DNA of 64,000 nucleotides from Trichomonas vaginalis G3. Its lineage: Eukaryota; Parabasalia; Trichomonadida; Trichomonadidae. Made by a program: the position numbers and the translations under genes. Under the pieces are notes generated by a model. It worked only from the letters and a program-made list of their open reading frames with translations, was not told where the DNA came from and did not search any database. This document shows, one piece after another, positions 32,745 through 42,739 of the stretch (positions are counted from its first letter, which is position 1; each line of letters starts with the position of its first letter). The DNA lies in contig NC_067203.1 in assembly GCF_026262505.1 (NCBI RefSeq), forward strand, positions 16,814,392 through 16,878,391, written 5' to 3'.

Positions 32745-32816
32745 GTCCCAGTAGTATATTGGTTAGAATAGATCCTTGACACGGATCAGAGGCCAGTTCG
32801 ATTCTGGCCTGGGACA
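32745..32816 (+). tRNA. tRNA with anticodon GAC (Val)
   Basis: A 72-nt cloverleaf. The acceptor gtcccag pairs with ctgggac (32809-32815), with discriminator A at 32816. The D arm is gtat/gaat with a mismatch; its sequence attggttagaat resembles Asp/Glu tRNAs. The anticodon stem gatcc/ggatc has loop TTGACAC, giving anticodon GAC at 32778-32780. The variable loop is four nt, and the T arm is GCCAG-TTCGATT-CTGGC. A run of eight T follows at once. There is no intron and no encoded CCA. The GAC anticodon reads valine GUC. Eukaryotes normally use AAC (inosine) here, and the body looks Asp-like, so identity could be unusual. Confidence 0.85.
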
Positions 32817-32824
32817 TTTTTTTT
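32817..32824 (+). terminator. RNA polymerase III terminator of the tRNA
   Basis: Eight T in a row directly after the discriminator base. Confidence 0.85.
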
Positions 32825-33408
32825 ATTGAAAAATTGATAAATCCCCAATCATGGATTAAGTAAATATAAGATTTTTCGCTTCATAATGTTAGTACTTTCC
32901 GACTTTATATTAAAAAGTTTGCTTTTATATGGAAAATTATAGATATTTTCCATCCCAAAATTTAAAATCGGATTATTTTATGTGATTGAATGGAATCTAT
33001 TAAGCTATGTAAACTTAAGGAGTAAGGCAAATCAAATGTTTGAGTATTCTCATATTCAGTATAAATTAAAGAGTTCCTTTCAAAACATCTGGCAGTTTTA
33101 ATATTTATAACGAATCTGAATTATAGTATGAAAGAGATACGCTATGAGATCATGATAATATTTTTTTTAATAATCTCGTTATTTTCTTGAATAATACTTA
33201 TAAGTTGTAATATCCGAATTCATTTATGTGCACTCTTAATTTAATAACAAATTTCGACCTGATCACAGATATGAGGACGTTTTCCATCATTTTCCAACAT
33301 AAATTGGCAACACTATAAATGGCGCAATCAATTTGAGGCCAGATTTTGATTTTTAATTTTTGTTCAGATTTTTTGTAAAGTGACAAATTTTCAAAAGTAG
33401 TTCAGGAC
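32825..33408. other. Intergenic region with promoter motif near its end
   Basis: AT-rich, no gene. AAAGTGACA at 33378-33386 lies 22 nt before the next ATG, matching the motif seen at other starts in this window. Confidence 0.4.
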
Positions 33409-34480
33409 ATGAATCTGAATTACGAATACATTACTGCTCATATCAGCGATTATATTCAAAATGAAAACTTCTTTGATACATTCGACATCCAGGATATCAA
33501 AAAAATCATGAATTATTCACGTATGACAGCTGATCAGTACGTTACTCTTCTCAAACAATCATCTTCAGCTCTCAAGGCCAAAGAATTATATATGTGTACA
33601 CGAAAGTCAAATGTTACTGTCCAAAATTTCGAAGAAATTGTTTCAATCCTGAAATGTATCAAAAAATACATGAAATTCAATACATTTGATGGGATCATTG
33701 ATATTTTAAGTCAAAAGGAGAAAGAAATAAGCGATTCCACACAGGAAATTAAACAACTTCAAGATAAATTAAAAGCATTTCAAAACCAAAGTCAAAATTC
33801 GGCCAAAGAAACGACTATTAATCAAACTAATGAAAATAACAATCAATCAAGAGGTATTATAACTCAAATTGCAGAACTTAAACAATCTAATGATTTTGAA
33901 ATCGTTTACAAATTTCTTGATGAACTTTCTGAGAAAGGAAATCATGAAATGATGTCAAAATCATGCAAAGAAGGACTTTGGGAAAAATTGACTCCTAAAA
34001 AATCAATATGATAGTGAAAAGAATGTCCTTCATGTAGCAAGTGAAAAAGGAAATCTCAGACTTGTTAAATCACTCATCGAATGTAGTTGTGATAAAGAAA
34101 CAAGGGATTATTATAAATGGACTCCACTCATTTATGCATCATCTAGAGGTCATCTTGAAGTTGTTAAATATCTTGTCTCTGTTGGAGCTAATAAAGAAGC
34201 AAAGTCTAGAGGTGGATATACTCCACTCATTTTAGCATCAATAAATGGTCATCTTGAAGTTGTTAAATATCTTATCTCTGCTGGAGCTGATAAAGAAGCA
34301 AAGGATAATGATGGATATACTCCACTCATGGCTGCATCAAGATATGGTGAACTTGAGGTTGTTAAATATCTTATCTCTGCTGGAGCTGATAAAGAAGCAA
34401 AGAATAAAGATGGAAAGAATGCATTGATGATGGCAAATGATTATGTAAGAAATTACTTGCAGGCTATTTATACCAAGTAA
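33409..34480 (+). pseudogene. Ankyrin-repeat gene with a single frameshift
   Basis: From ATG 33409 the frame encodes the trichomonad ankyrin-protein N-terminus (MNLNYEYITAHISDYIQNEN, then ILKCIKKYMKFNTFDGIIDI), a short coiled coil and an Asn/Gln-rich linker. It stops at 34011 just after a run of six A (33997-34002). In the next frame the ankyrin repeats follow directly: NVLHVASEKGNLRLVKSLIE, then copies of GHLEVVKYLISAGADKEAK, and a natural end at the TAA at 34478-34480. The last repeats are almost identical in DNA at a 99-bp period. The gene is either freshly inactivated or carries one indel error. Confidence 0.75.
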
Positions 34481-34899
34481 CTCAATCATCACCTCCTCCA
34501 AGTCTCTAAAATATATATTTTATGGAATATTTATTTATTTTCAATACCCTTAATTTTTAACTTTTGCAACTTTCCCCATCCAATTTTAAATTTTTGGATG
34601 GAAAATACAATCCAATTTTCAAAATATCCAAAAATTGAATCAAAATAACAATTTTGGTTTAATGTTGATAAATAATTATATGAAAAGATTATCATATAGA
34701 GTAGGTGCCAAAAGTGCTTACTCTTAAACAACCGTCGGATTTCCGGGTGAAATCGTGACACACTTTCGTCTTTCGTAGGCAGTGGTGGTTGTTACAAAAG
34801 GTAACTTCGAATGTAGCGTGAAATCTGCAAAAAAAATTCTGAAATTTGAATGGAGAACACAAAAATTGAATAGTTTACGTCAATAAAAAAGAGAAAAAT
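34481..34899. other. Intergenic region with a relatively GC-rich island
   Basis: The part at about 34695-34840 is clearly richer in G and C than its surroundings (for example ccgtcggatttccgggtga) but carries no long frame. It may be a non-coding RNA or another fragment. I cannot assign it. Confidence 0.3.
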
Positions 34900-34969
34900 G
34901 AAGCCAATGTGTCTCGAACCTAGGACTTAGAGCAGCAATCCCACGGTTTATCCCATTACACTACATGCA
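34900..34969 (-). ncRNA. tRNA-like sequence with Pol III boxes, probably a tRNA pseudogene
   Basis: On the minus strand an A-box-like TAGTGTAATGG (34953-34963) and a consensus B box GGTTCGAGAC (34911-34920) are 32 nt apart, which is tRNA geometry. T-rich tracts that could end Pol III transcription follow (TTTTT, then TTTTTT near 34885). The D arm is plausible, but the T stem (CTAGG against CACAT) and the acceptor do not pair. A decayed tRNA or a different Pol III transcript fits best. Confidence 0.5.
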
Positions 34970-35249
34970 TCTCTCACCTTAGTGAATTAGATCAACTATA
35001 TGATAACTTTTTCCCCATTATATTCTTGTGGAAAAGTGACAAATAGCAACTTTGACCCTCTCTCTTATCATATATTATGCTATTTCTTCTTAAGTATATA
35101 TATATAAAGATAAAGCCTTTTTGAACAATCAATACCTTGATGTTATTCAATAATATCCCAAGATAATCAATTTAACCACAATTTCTCTAGTCTTACAATA
35201 GAATCGTTTTAAATCTTCAAATAAAGAGAATTCTAAATTTATAGAATGC
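34970..35249. other. Intergenic region
   Basis: AT-rich. AAAAGTGACA is present at 35032-35041 on the plus strand, but no gene follows it. Confidence 0.4.
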
Positions 35250-35620
35250 TTTAAGCTCTTGCATCATCCCAATTCAAACTCAATGCAAGATTGATGAATA
35301 TGAGATTAGTCAAAACGGTAGTTCGTTGCTGCTGTTAGGGTAATTGCTGAAATGATCTTTCCTGCAAGATTAATTTGATTTCTATCTTGAATGCGTTATT
35401 GATTTCGTAGTTTGATGCTCTAAAGTTTGTTGCTGATGCAACAAAGTCCATGAGACCATTTGAGTCATCATCCTTCTCAAATTCTTATTGGTTTACCTTG
35501 TAGAAGGATGATTTGCCAGCAGAAAGTTCCATTTCTTATTATGCCATCAGTTGATGTTTTGCGAACTTTTGGTTAAATACTGGAAGTGTAGGTAAAAATC
35601 TAAGATTTAGAGCCGATGAA
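35250..35620 (-). pseudogene. Fossil fragment of a ubiquitin-activating enzyme (E1) gene
   Basis: Minus-strand reading at about 35380-35485 gives FEKDDDSNGLMDFVASATNF and then RASNYEIN. At 35318-35368, in a shifted frame, it gives LAGKIISAITLTAATNY. These match the adjoining segments of UBA1 family proteins (FEKDD..N.HMDFI.AASN.RA.NY, then IAGKIIPAIATTTA). The weaker reading upstream (LRFLPTLPVF) and downstream (INLAL) may be further parts. Stops and frame changes between the blocks show that this is a dead, partial copy. Confidence 0.7.
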
Positions 35621-35807
35621 GTTCCTTTTTTTTGTTCAATTTTGACTTCCAAGATTTACAGTCTTTCTTTATGTATTAAAAATATATGAAAAGACTTTAC
35701 AAAAAAATTTCAATTTAATTATTTTGATAAAAAAAGATATCTGATATATATATATGAGAAATAATAAAATAAAACCAACAAATTATATTCTATCTATGAT
35801 AGGTGAG
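35621..35807. other. 3' intergenic region of MCM6
   Basis: AT-rich, with a short TA repeat near 35740. No gene. Confidence 0.4.
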
Positions 35808-38072
35808 TTAATCACGGAAGAATAATGGGTTAACTGAGATAAGTCCTGTCTGTTCATTCAACAAAAGAACATGATCCATTTGAATCAGTCTAAGAATGAT
35901 CTTCTTTGTAATATTAGCCATCATTTCTTCTGACTGCAAGTACTTCAAGATATCCTTATTCTCTTCTGTATACCAGTTAACGAGGTCTTCAAGTGTCTCT
36001 CCAGCTCTTCCTTGTGTTGCGAGATCTCTAAGTCTCTGAATAATTCCTGTTGCAATTGAATGATAAGTATCGAATTGAATGACATTGTGATCAACAGTTT
36101 CCTCTTTCTGTTCTGTCTTTGGCTCTACAACATCATCATCTGTTGCTTCTAATACAATTGGTTCCGAACCAATCTTAGAGATTGAGTATGTCAACAATCT
36201 TGCTGCTTCATGGACATACGTCGGTTTAACTTCCTCTGCGAGATTCAATTTCGCAATGGCTTCTGAAAGACGAATAAGAGCTTCCAACTGTCTAACAGTG
36301 ATTCTTGATGAAGCACCACCACCACCGACAGCATCCTGCGATCTAAGTGTTACGTAGTGCTTAACAATTGCATCAACAGCATCGTCTTTGAGAACAGGTG
36401 TCAATCTTTTTGCGAAAGTAATGTATGTCTTCAATTCGTGCTGTGAAAAGATTGCTTTTGTTGTGACTTCTTTGCCCATGTGGACATTGATGATCTGTCT
36501 GGCAATCTTTCTATCGAGATCTTCATTGACATCATCTGTGATGATGAAGAAAAGATCAAATCTGGACATGATAGGAGCAGGAAGATTCAAGTTTGCTCTG
36601 AGAGATCTTGCTGTGTTGTATCTGCCATTTACTGGGTTTGCAGCAGCAAGAATTGATGCTCTTGCATTAAGTGTTGCATGGATACCAGCCTTTGCAATGG
36701 AGATTGTCTGCTGTTCCATTGCTTCGTGAATTGCTGTCTGATCTGTTGGATTCATCTTATCGAATTCATCAATGCAACAAACGCCATTATCAGCAAGCAT
36801 CAAAGCACCGGCTTCGATCATGAAGTCGCCTGTCTCAGAGTCCTTGACAACCGTGGCTGTGAGACCTGCTGCGGATGAGCTTTGACCACTTGTATAAACT
36901 GATCTCGGCATTGTCTTAGAAATGAACTTCAAGAACTGCGATTTTGCAGTTGATGGATCGCCAACAATGCAAACGTTGATGTCACCTCTGATCTTCATGC
37001 CCTGTGCTTGCTGCTGGACACCACCAAGCAACATAAGAAGGATTCCGCGCTTGACATCTTCGTGGCCATAGATATCTGGTGCAATTGAACGAGCAAGCTT
37101 ATCGTAGATAGTATCTTGGGAGGCGTTTGCTTCATGCATCATGTGGGATGGTGTTTCCATGTTGTTGTTGAGGATTTCGTCCTCAATATGGAGAGGTAAA
37201 ACTGATGATGCAAGGAAAGAAAGACGATATGTAAGTTCTCTTACACCGTAGCCTTTAACACCAGTAACACCATCTGCCTGGAAGCCTGCTCCACGTGTTA
37301 AAACTGGTCTTTCACCAATTGCACGCTTGGCTGTTGTTGGAACAGCAACTGGCATGCCAATGAATTGGCATCTGTCACCTGGCTTGGCTGTATCAACAAG
37401 CTGATGACGAAGGATGACTTCCATTGTACGTGGCATTCCAGAATCTGGAGATTCATCTGGATCTTCCTGAACAATGATACGCTGGAAATCTGTGAATTCG
37501 GATCTGTCTGTAAGGAGTTCGAATCTTGAATGATTGTTGCATGATTTATTAGGGCAAACGCTTGGTTCGGTATATTGGAAATTCTGAGTTACGTTTGGAA
37601 TATCTTGTCCACATACTCTGCATCTAAATGTACCTTTGAGAAGTTCTGGCTGGACATCGGATATTCTTGTCACTGTACCTTGGAACATAATGAGTGTTCC
37701 AACGTGTGATGGCTTGATTTGACGAAGTGCGCTTTTGACATTGTAATCTGTAATGGATAAAGCAAACGGACGAGGGTTGTGTGTTCTTCCTTCTATAGCA
37801 TACATCTTATCTTGAGCCATAACAAAATCAACTAAGGCAGCAACTAAAGAATTATAGAATCTATATAAGTTTTCTGCGATAATTTCGGCGAATGTGCTAT
37901 CAAATTGATATAAATGCTCGTATGAGACTCTTAATGTAGTATTTTCTTCTTCTTTCATTTTTTCGAATTGAACATGATAGTACAATTCATCGCTACCTTC
38001 TTCCTTGTATGTATTTAGAAATGTAAGGAATCGAGCCTTGATCTGGTTTTGCAAATTCTCAGCTTCTCCCAT
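35808..38072 (-). CDS. MCM6: DNA replication licensing helicase subunit MCM6
   Basis: 754 aa, close to the usual family length, intact. The N-terminal domain holds a four-Cys zinc site (C151, C154, C173, C178). The AAA+ core has Walker A GDPSTAKS at 371-378, Walker B CCIDEFD at 432-438 and the arginine finger SRFD at 503-506. The stretch GVKGYGVRELTYRLSFLASS and the C-terminal winged-helix region (GETLEDLVNWYTEENKDIL) are characteristic of MCM6 among the MCM paralogues. It forms part of the MCM2-7 ring that unwinds DNA at replication forks in the nucleus. Base composition is richer in G+C than in the neighbours, as expected for a conserved, well-expressed gene. Confidence 0.95.
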   Translation of the reverse strand: MGEAENLQNQIKARFLTFLNTYKEEGSDELYYHVQFEKMKEEENTTLRVSYEHLYQFDSTFAEIIAENLYRFYNSLVAALVDFVMAQDKMYAIEGRTHNPRPFALSITDYNVKSALRQIKPSHVGTLIMFQGTVTRISDVQPELLKGTFRCRVCGQDIPNVTQNFQYTEPSVCPNKSCNNHSRFELLTDRSEFTDFQRIIVQEDPDESPDSGMPRTMEVILRHQLVDTAKPGDRCQFIGMPVAVPTTAKRAIGERPVLTRGAGFQADGVTGVKGYGVRELTYRLSFLASSVLPLHIEDEILNNNMETPSHMMHEANASQDTIYDKLARSIAPDIYGHEDVKRGILLMLLGGVQQQAQGMKIRGDINVCIVGDPSTAKSQFLKFISKTMPRSVYTSGQSSSAAGLTATVVKDSETGDFMIEAGALMLADNGVCCIDEFDKMNPTDQTAIHEAMEQQTISIAKAGIHATLNARASILAAANPVNGRYNTARSLRANLNLPAPIMSRFDLFFIITDDVNEDLDRKIARQIINVHMGKEVTTKAIFSQHELKTYITFAKRLTPVLKDDAVDAIVKHYVTLRSQDAVGGGGASSRITVRQLEALIRLSEAIAKLNLAEEVKPTYVHEAARLLTYSISKIGSEPIVLEATDDDVVEPKTEQKEETVDHNVIQFDTYHSIATGIIQRLRDLATQGRAGETLEDLVNWYTEENKDILKYLQSEEMMANITKKIILRLIQMDHVLLLNEQTGLISVNPLFFRD

Positions 38073-38276
38073 TCTTGATGTTCGTTTATTATTTATTTTT
38101 TTTCTTGCTTTGGGAAATGTAGTATCTAATTTTTCATTTCCAATTAATTTGTTTTTGGCTTTATTTTCATTTTAATCTGCATTTGGATTAAAAATACAAA
38201 GAATTAAATCAATTCATTTTAAAATCTAATTATAATAAGTTGATTTGCAAAAATATAAATTACCTATATACAAAAA

Positions 38277-38583
38277 ATGATAATGACATTCCAGTATGAA
38301 TTTTCTACAAACAAATGGAATGTTTTATATGACCAATGCGAAAACAAGGAATTAAGAGTGAACATAATCCAAAAAGCCATTGAACTCACAAAAGACAAGA
38401 CTTTATCAATGGTTAAAGGTGAATAGTTATAACAAAATAATTTCTATGAAGTAAACTATAGTTAACTCTATCAAATGTATTCCTACAGACAGAGAAAAAT
38501 TGTTCCTCCGGCAGTCAGAACGTAAATATTCAATATTGAGCCCTATTGATTTCGTCGACTTCGCAAACCTAAAGCGTTGGTGA
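38277..38583 (+). CDS. Small gene with a candidate intron (78-aa product)
   Basis: An ATG at 38277 opens a 49-codon frame (MTFQYEFSTNKWNVLYDQCE...) that stops at 38424-38426. If 38419-38488 (GTGAAT...CCTACAG, 70 bp) is removed as an intron, the frame continues in phase into REKLFLRQSERKYSILSPID and FVDFANLKRW with a TGA at 38581-38583. The second block is coding-like and has no start of its own. The splice signals are not the standard parabasalid ones, so the intron is a proposal. The alternative is a decayed gene. Family unknown. Confidence 0.45.
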
Positions 38584-38715
38584 GAACCGTAAGATATTTA
38601 TAATATACATATTAAGCCAATCTTTACGATAGCACAATTGTTCGTTTTAAGAAAGGTTTAATTTGATAAAAAATCCAAAAAGTTCAAATGAAAGTCCCTG
38701 CTTTAATAAAAACTT

Positions 38716-39914
<1,199 letters not shown>

Positions 39915-40178
39915 ATGAGTGAACTCGCTGTAGACGCACCAAAGGTTGTTGAAGCTTTCAATGGCGGCCTCACATGGCTCAACAGAAAATCAAACTCCCT
40001 CCAGAAGTTCCAACTTGACAAGATTTTAAGCGCTAAGGAAGAAGCAAACGGCGAGCTTATTATCGAGAGCAACCTCAAGATGTTCAACAAGGATCACCAC
40101 TTCAGATTCGTTATCGATACATCCTTGGCACCAACAAGCCCAGAATACTTGAAGGACTTCAAGCAATTATCTCCATAA
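39915..40178 (+). CDS. Small, probably highly expressed protein, unassigned
   Basis: 87 aa, ATG start in a strong trichomonad context (TCATTATGAG, where the initiator overlaps the start). The codons are strikingly C-ending (aac, ctc, aag, ttc), unlike the AT-rich neighbours, as in the most highly expressed genes. The product (MSELAVDAPKVVEAFNGGLT ... HFRFVIDTSLAPTSPEYLKD) has no signal peptide, membrane helix or metal site. It looks like a compact alpha/beta domain. The stop overlaps TAAA. I cannot name the family. It is not a ribosomal protein I recognise. Confidence 0.7.
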   Translation: MSELAVDAPKVVEAFNGGLTWLNRKSNSLQKFQLDKILSAKEEANGELIIESNLKMFNKDHHFRFVIDTSLAPTSPEYLKDFKQLSP

Positions 40179-40446
40179 AACTTCTATATTTGCTTTTCGA
40201 ATTATTTATTCTTTTAATTTAAATTACTTTACGGCATCTATTAAAAGCTGAATAATAAGTATCTACAATTTGTTTTTTTTATATATTTCAAGTCTTATAT
40301 AAGTGATCATAACCTTTCATTGCTAACATATGATTTAGCTCCTAGGAAGTGAAAATGTTTTCATGGCATAAATAGTTTTAATCACTAATTTGTTTTTTTA
40401 TTTTTTTAATTTATAGTCATATGTTTTTCGAAATTTCACATAATAT
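40179..40446. other. Short intergenic region
   Basis: 268 bp, T-rich, no ATG in frame with the following gene. Confidence 0.35.
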
Positions 40447-42621
40447 TTGTACAATAATTCTAATGTTTATTTGCTATTAAAACGACTACCGAAATTTCTG
40501 GTAACCGGAAATTTTTTATCACTCCCTCCCAAGATAAAGATTTTGATACTGCAACACTTACATTCTTGGCAAAATTCGCCAAAATTTGCAATCAGAATCG
40601 CTATTAGTATCGCTGTATGTGCATCTTTCGTATTCACATTCCTTGCGATTAAAATGAAGAACGACATTTTTAATGAATCAACTTTTATTGAACCAACATT
40701 GGATGATGAATTAGATTCACATTGCTTTGATGCTATTGAGCATGAAGGTCCTCTAGATGAGTCAACAACAAAGTATTGTTATGATAGAGATAACAATTTA
40801 CACTATCTCGCGTGCCAATTAGGCTTTTCACCATTCGAATCTCATGTTCCTCGAATAAACATATTCACAAGCAGAAATACTGTTGGCCTTGCCATTATGG
40901 GTTTATTACAATCCCAAGAATTTCAAATTTCTGAAGTGAAATCATACTTTCATTTTTCAACACACAGCATCAAATACGCCAAGATCTTCAATAAGTTCAA
41001 TTTTCCAATACATATTGCAATAGATCCTCAAGATGATCAATGCGAGTTATTATACCACCTAAAATCACCAGTTCTTATCGTTACATCATTCAACAACACA
41101 TACAAGGATTATCCACACCTACATGTTATTAAAGCTCCTCACATTTATGGCCCAACATATCCTTTTATTTACGGAGATCCAAATGCCGAGTCCATTCTTG
41201 ATGCCTGCATGAATAATCCATGGCAACTCAATACTACTAGTCTAAATCTATCCCAAGAATATGCTTACAGCGGTGATGTTGCGATAGAAGTTGTCAAAAT
41301 TATGAAACAAATTTTGTCAGGCGAAAAACCAGATAATTTTTCAGTCAAAACAATAAAACAAGGATCTCTTATAGCAGCCATCCGTGATAAGTATCCCAAA
41401 TGCAACATTCCTCCTGTAGATTTCAAATACACACAAGATATCAAAACAAATTTGAAAACAATGATAAAATACAACAAAAAACAGAGAAGAAAACCAACGG
41501 ATGTTTATTTATCATGGGTAACAAGTGTCTGTGATACACCAAGAGTTATTGAAAGAGCTAATGAACAGTTAGCTTATTACGCTGAATACTTTAAAAGAAT
41601 ACCAACATTATCCATGGAATTTGTTTATGTTTATGCACATTTATCTGAGTTTTCTAAGCCATTTAATGAAGTTTTTACTGTTCCTAAAGAGATCAAAAAC
41701 AACATGAGAATTATAGAGATACCTTCTATTGAACTGTTAAGTTTGAACATGCATCCAAACAAGACACAATATCCTGAATTTAAATTAAAAAACATTGGAA
41801 TAAGAAAAGCAAAAGGTGAATACATTATTTCAGGAAATTCAGATATTTTACCTGGTTATCCTATAATTGATCATGTAGTACGTAGATTGTTTTCACCAGG
41901 TTTGTATAGATCTCTAAGATATAATGGAAAAGAACAAGTTCCAAGAGATTTCGTAAATTTGAGTCAGTTTTATACTTATCCTGATAATTGGCTTGCAAAT
42001 TATGATTACATTGATTACACAGCAGCAATGAGTTCTCTTCTTACTAAAGCTAGTGGTGATTTCCAAGGTTGTCATAGGAAACAATGGGAAATAATACATG
42101 GTTTCTTAGAAACAGGACAAACTTTTTACGTTGATTCTTGGTTTTTACTTGAATTTTGCGGTTTCAAGTTTCCAACTGTTGTTAGATCGCTTGGATATCA
42201 TGTTCACTTAGACCATGTGAAAGTATCTCATTATACATCGTCAATAGACACGAATCAGTACTTCTGGCGCGGAATGGTTTGCGATGGATGGTTTTCGAAA
42301 GATGTTGATTCTTACAAAAGAGATAAATGGGGTTTGAGACAAAGTTTCACTGTTTTGGATCCAGATATTACTAATTTCAGTGTTAATGTGAGTGAAGGAG
42401 AGTTTAATGTATCATATACATTCGATAAAATTAGGAATGCAACAGCAACTCCGATACCTGAAAATATATCAATTCCAAAAGTTGAATATTTGAATGATGT
42501 AAGTAAACAGAATGAAGAAAATTGGGAACAGTACATAAATAAGACTATTTATTGGAACCAATCAGTTGAAACACAGGAAAACAAAACTTTTTATGATGAT
42601 GAAAACGAAACAATATATTAA
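40447..42621 (+). CDS. Type II membrane protein: epimerase-like region plus glycosyltransferase-like region
   Basis: The open frame covers 724 codons but has no ATG before codon 69 (40651). The part before it encodes a basic stretch and a clear membrane anchor (FAIRIAISIAVCASFVFTFL), so the true start is unclear. Residues about 130-330 resemble an extended short-chain dehydrogenase/epimerase: LIVTSFNNTYKDYPHLHVIK, then APHIYGPTYPFIYGD. The catalytic YxxxK is not evident. Residues about 350-640 resemble a GT2-like transferase: YLSWVTSVCDTPRVIERANE, EYIISGNSDILPGYP, and GDFQGCHRKQWEIIHGFLET. The tail is Asn-glycosylation-rich. A Golgi/ER-type lumenal orientation is inferred. Confidence 0.5.
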   Translation: MYNNSNVYLLLKRLPKFLVTGNFLSLPPKIKILILQHLHSWQNSPKFAIRIAISIAVCASFVFTFLAIKMKNDIFNESTFIEPTLDDELDSHCFDAIEHEGPLDESTTKYCYDRDNNLHYLACQLGFSPFESHVPRINIFTSRNTVGLAIMGLLQSQEFQISEVKSYFHFSTHSIKYAKIFNKFNFPIHIAIDPQDDQCELLYHLKSPVLIVTSFNNTYKDYPHLHVIKAPHIYGPTYPFIYGDPNAESILDACMNNPWQLNTTSLNLSQEYAYSGDVAIEVVKIMKQILSGEKPDNFSVKTIKQGSLIAAIRDKYPKCNIPPVDFKYTQDIKTNLKTMIKYNKKQRRKPTDVYLSWVTSVCDTPRVIERANEQLAYYAEYFKRIPTLSMEFVYVYAHLSEFSKPFNEVFTVPKEIKNNMRIIEIPSIELLSLNMHPNKTQYPEFKLKNIGIRKAKGEYIISGNSDILPGYPIIDHVVRRLFSPGLYRSLRYNGKEQVPRDFVNLSQFYTYPDNWLANYDYIDYTAAMSSLLTKASGDFQGCHRKQWEIIHGFLETGQTFYVDSWFLLEFCGFKFPTVVRSLGYHVHLDHVKVSHYTSSIDTNQYFWRGMVCDGWFSKDVDSYKRDKWGLRQSFTVLDPDITNFSVNVSEGEFNVSYTFDKIRNATATPIPENISIPKVEYLNDVSKQNEENWEQYINKTIYWNQSVETQENKTFYDDENETIY

Positions 42622-42680
42622 TCAAAATACCATTGAATATTTATATTTATTTTTTTTCTTTCTCTCTTTTTAGAGTCGAT

Positions 42681-42739
42681 ACGAAAAGCAGACTTTTTTT
42701 TCGTACCCCCTCTCAATTTTTTTTTCCAGTTTTCGTACT
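42681..42739 (+). repeat. Left terminal inverted repeat
   Basis: 59 bp, starts acgaaaagcagac and ends ccagttttcgtact. The reverse complement is at 45474-45530. Confidence 0.85.

Noticed and set aside
34041-34427. Two frames of 60-64 codons with repeated LLNILSLLELIKKQ
   Set aside because: They are the shifted-frame shadow of the ankyrin repeats.
35467-35522. 11-bp inverted repeat (atcatccttct) as a hairpin element
   Set aside because: It lies inside the E1 fossil and is explained by its coding sequence (KDDD codons). The loop of 34 nt gives no support for a functional stem.
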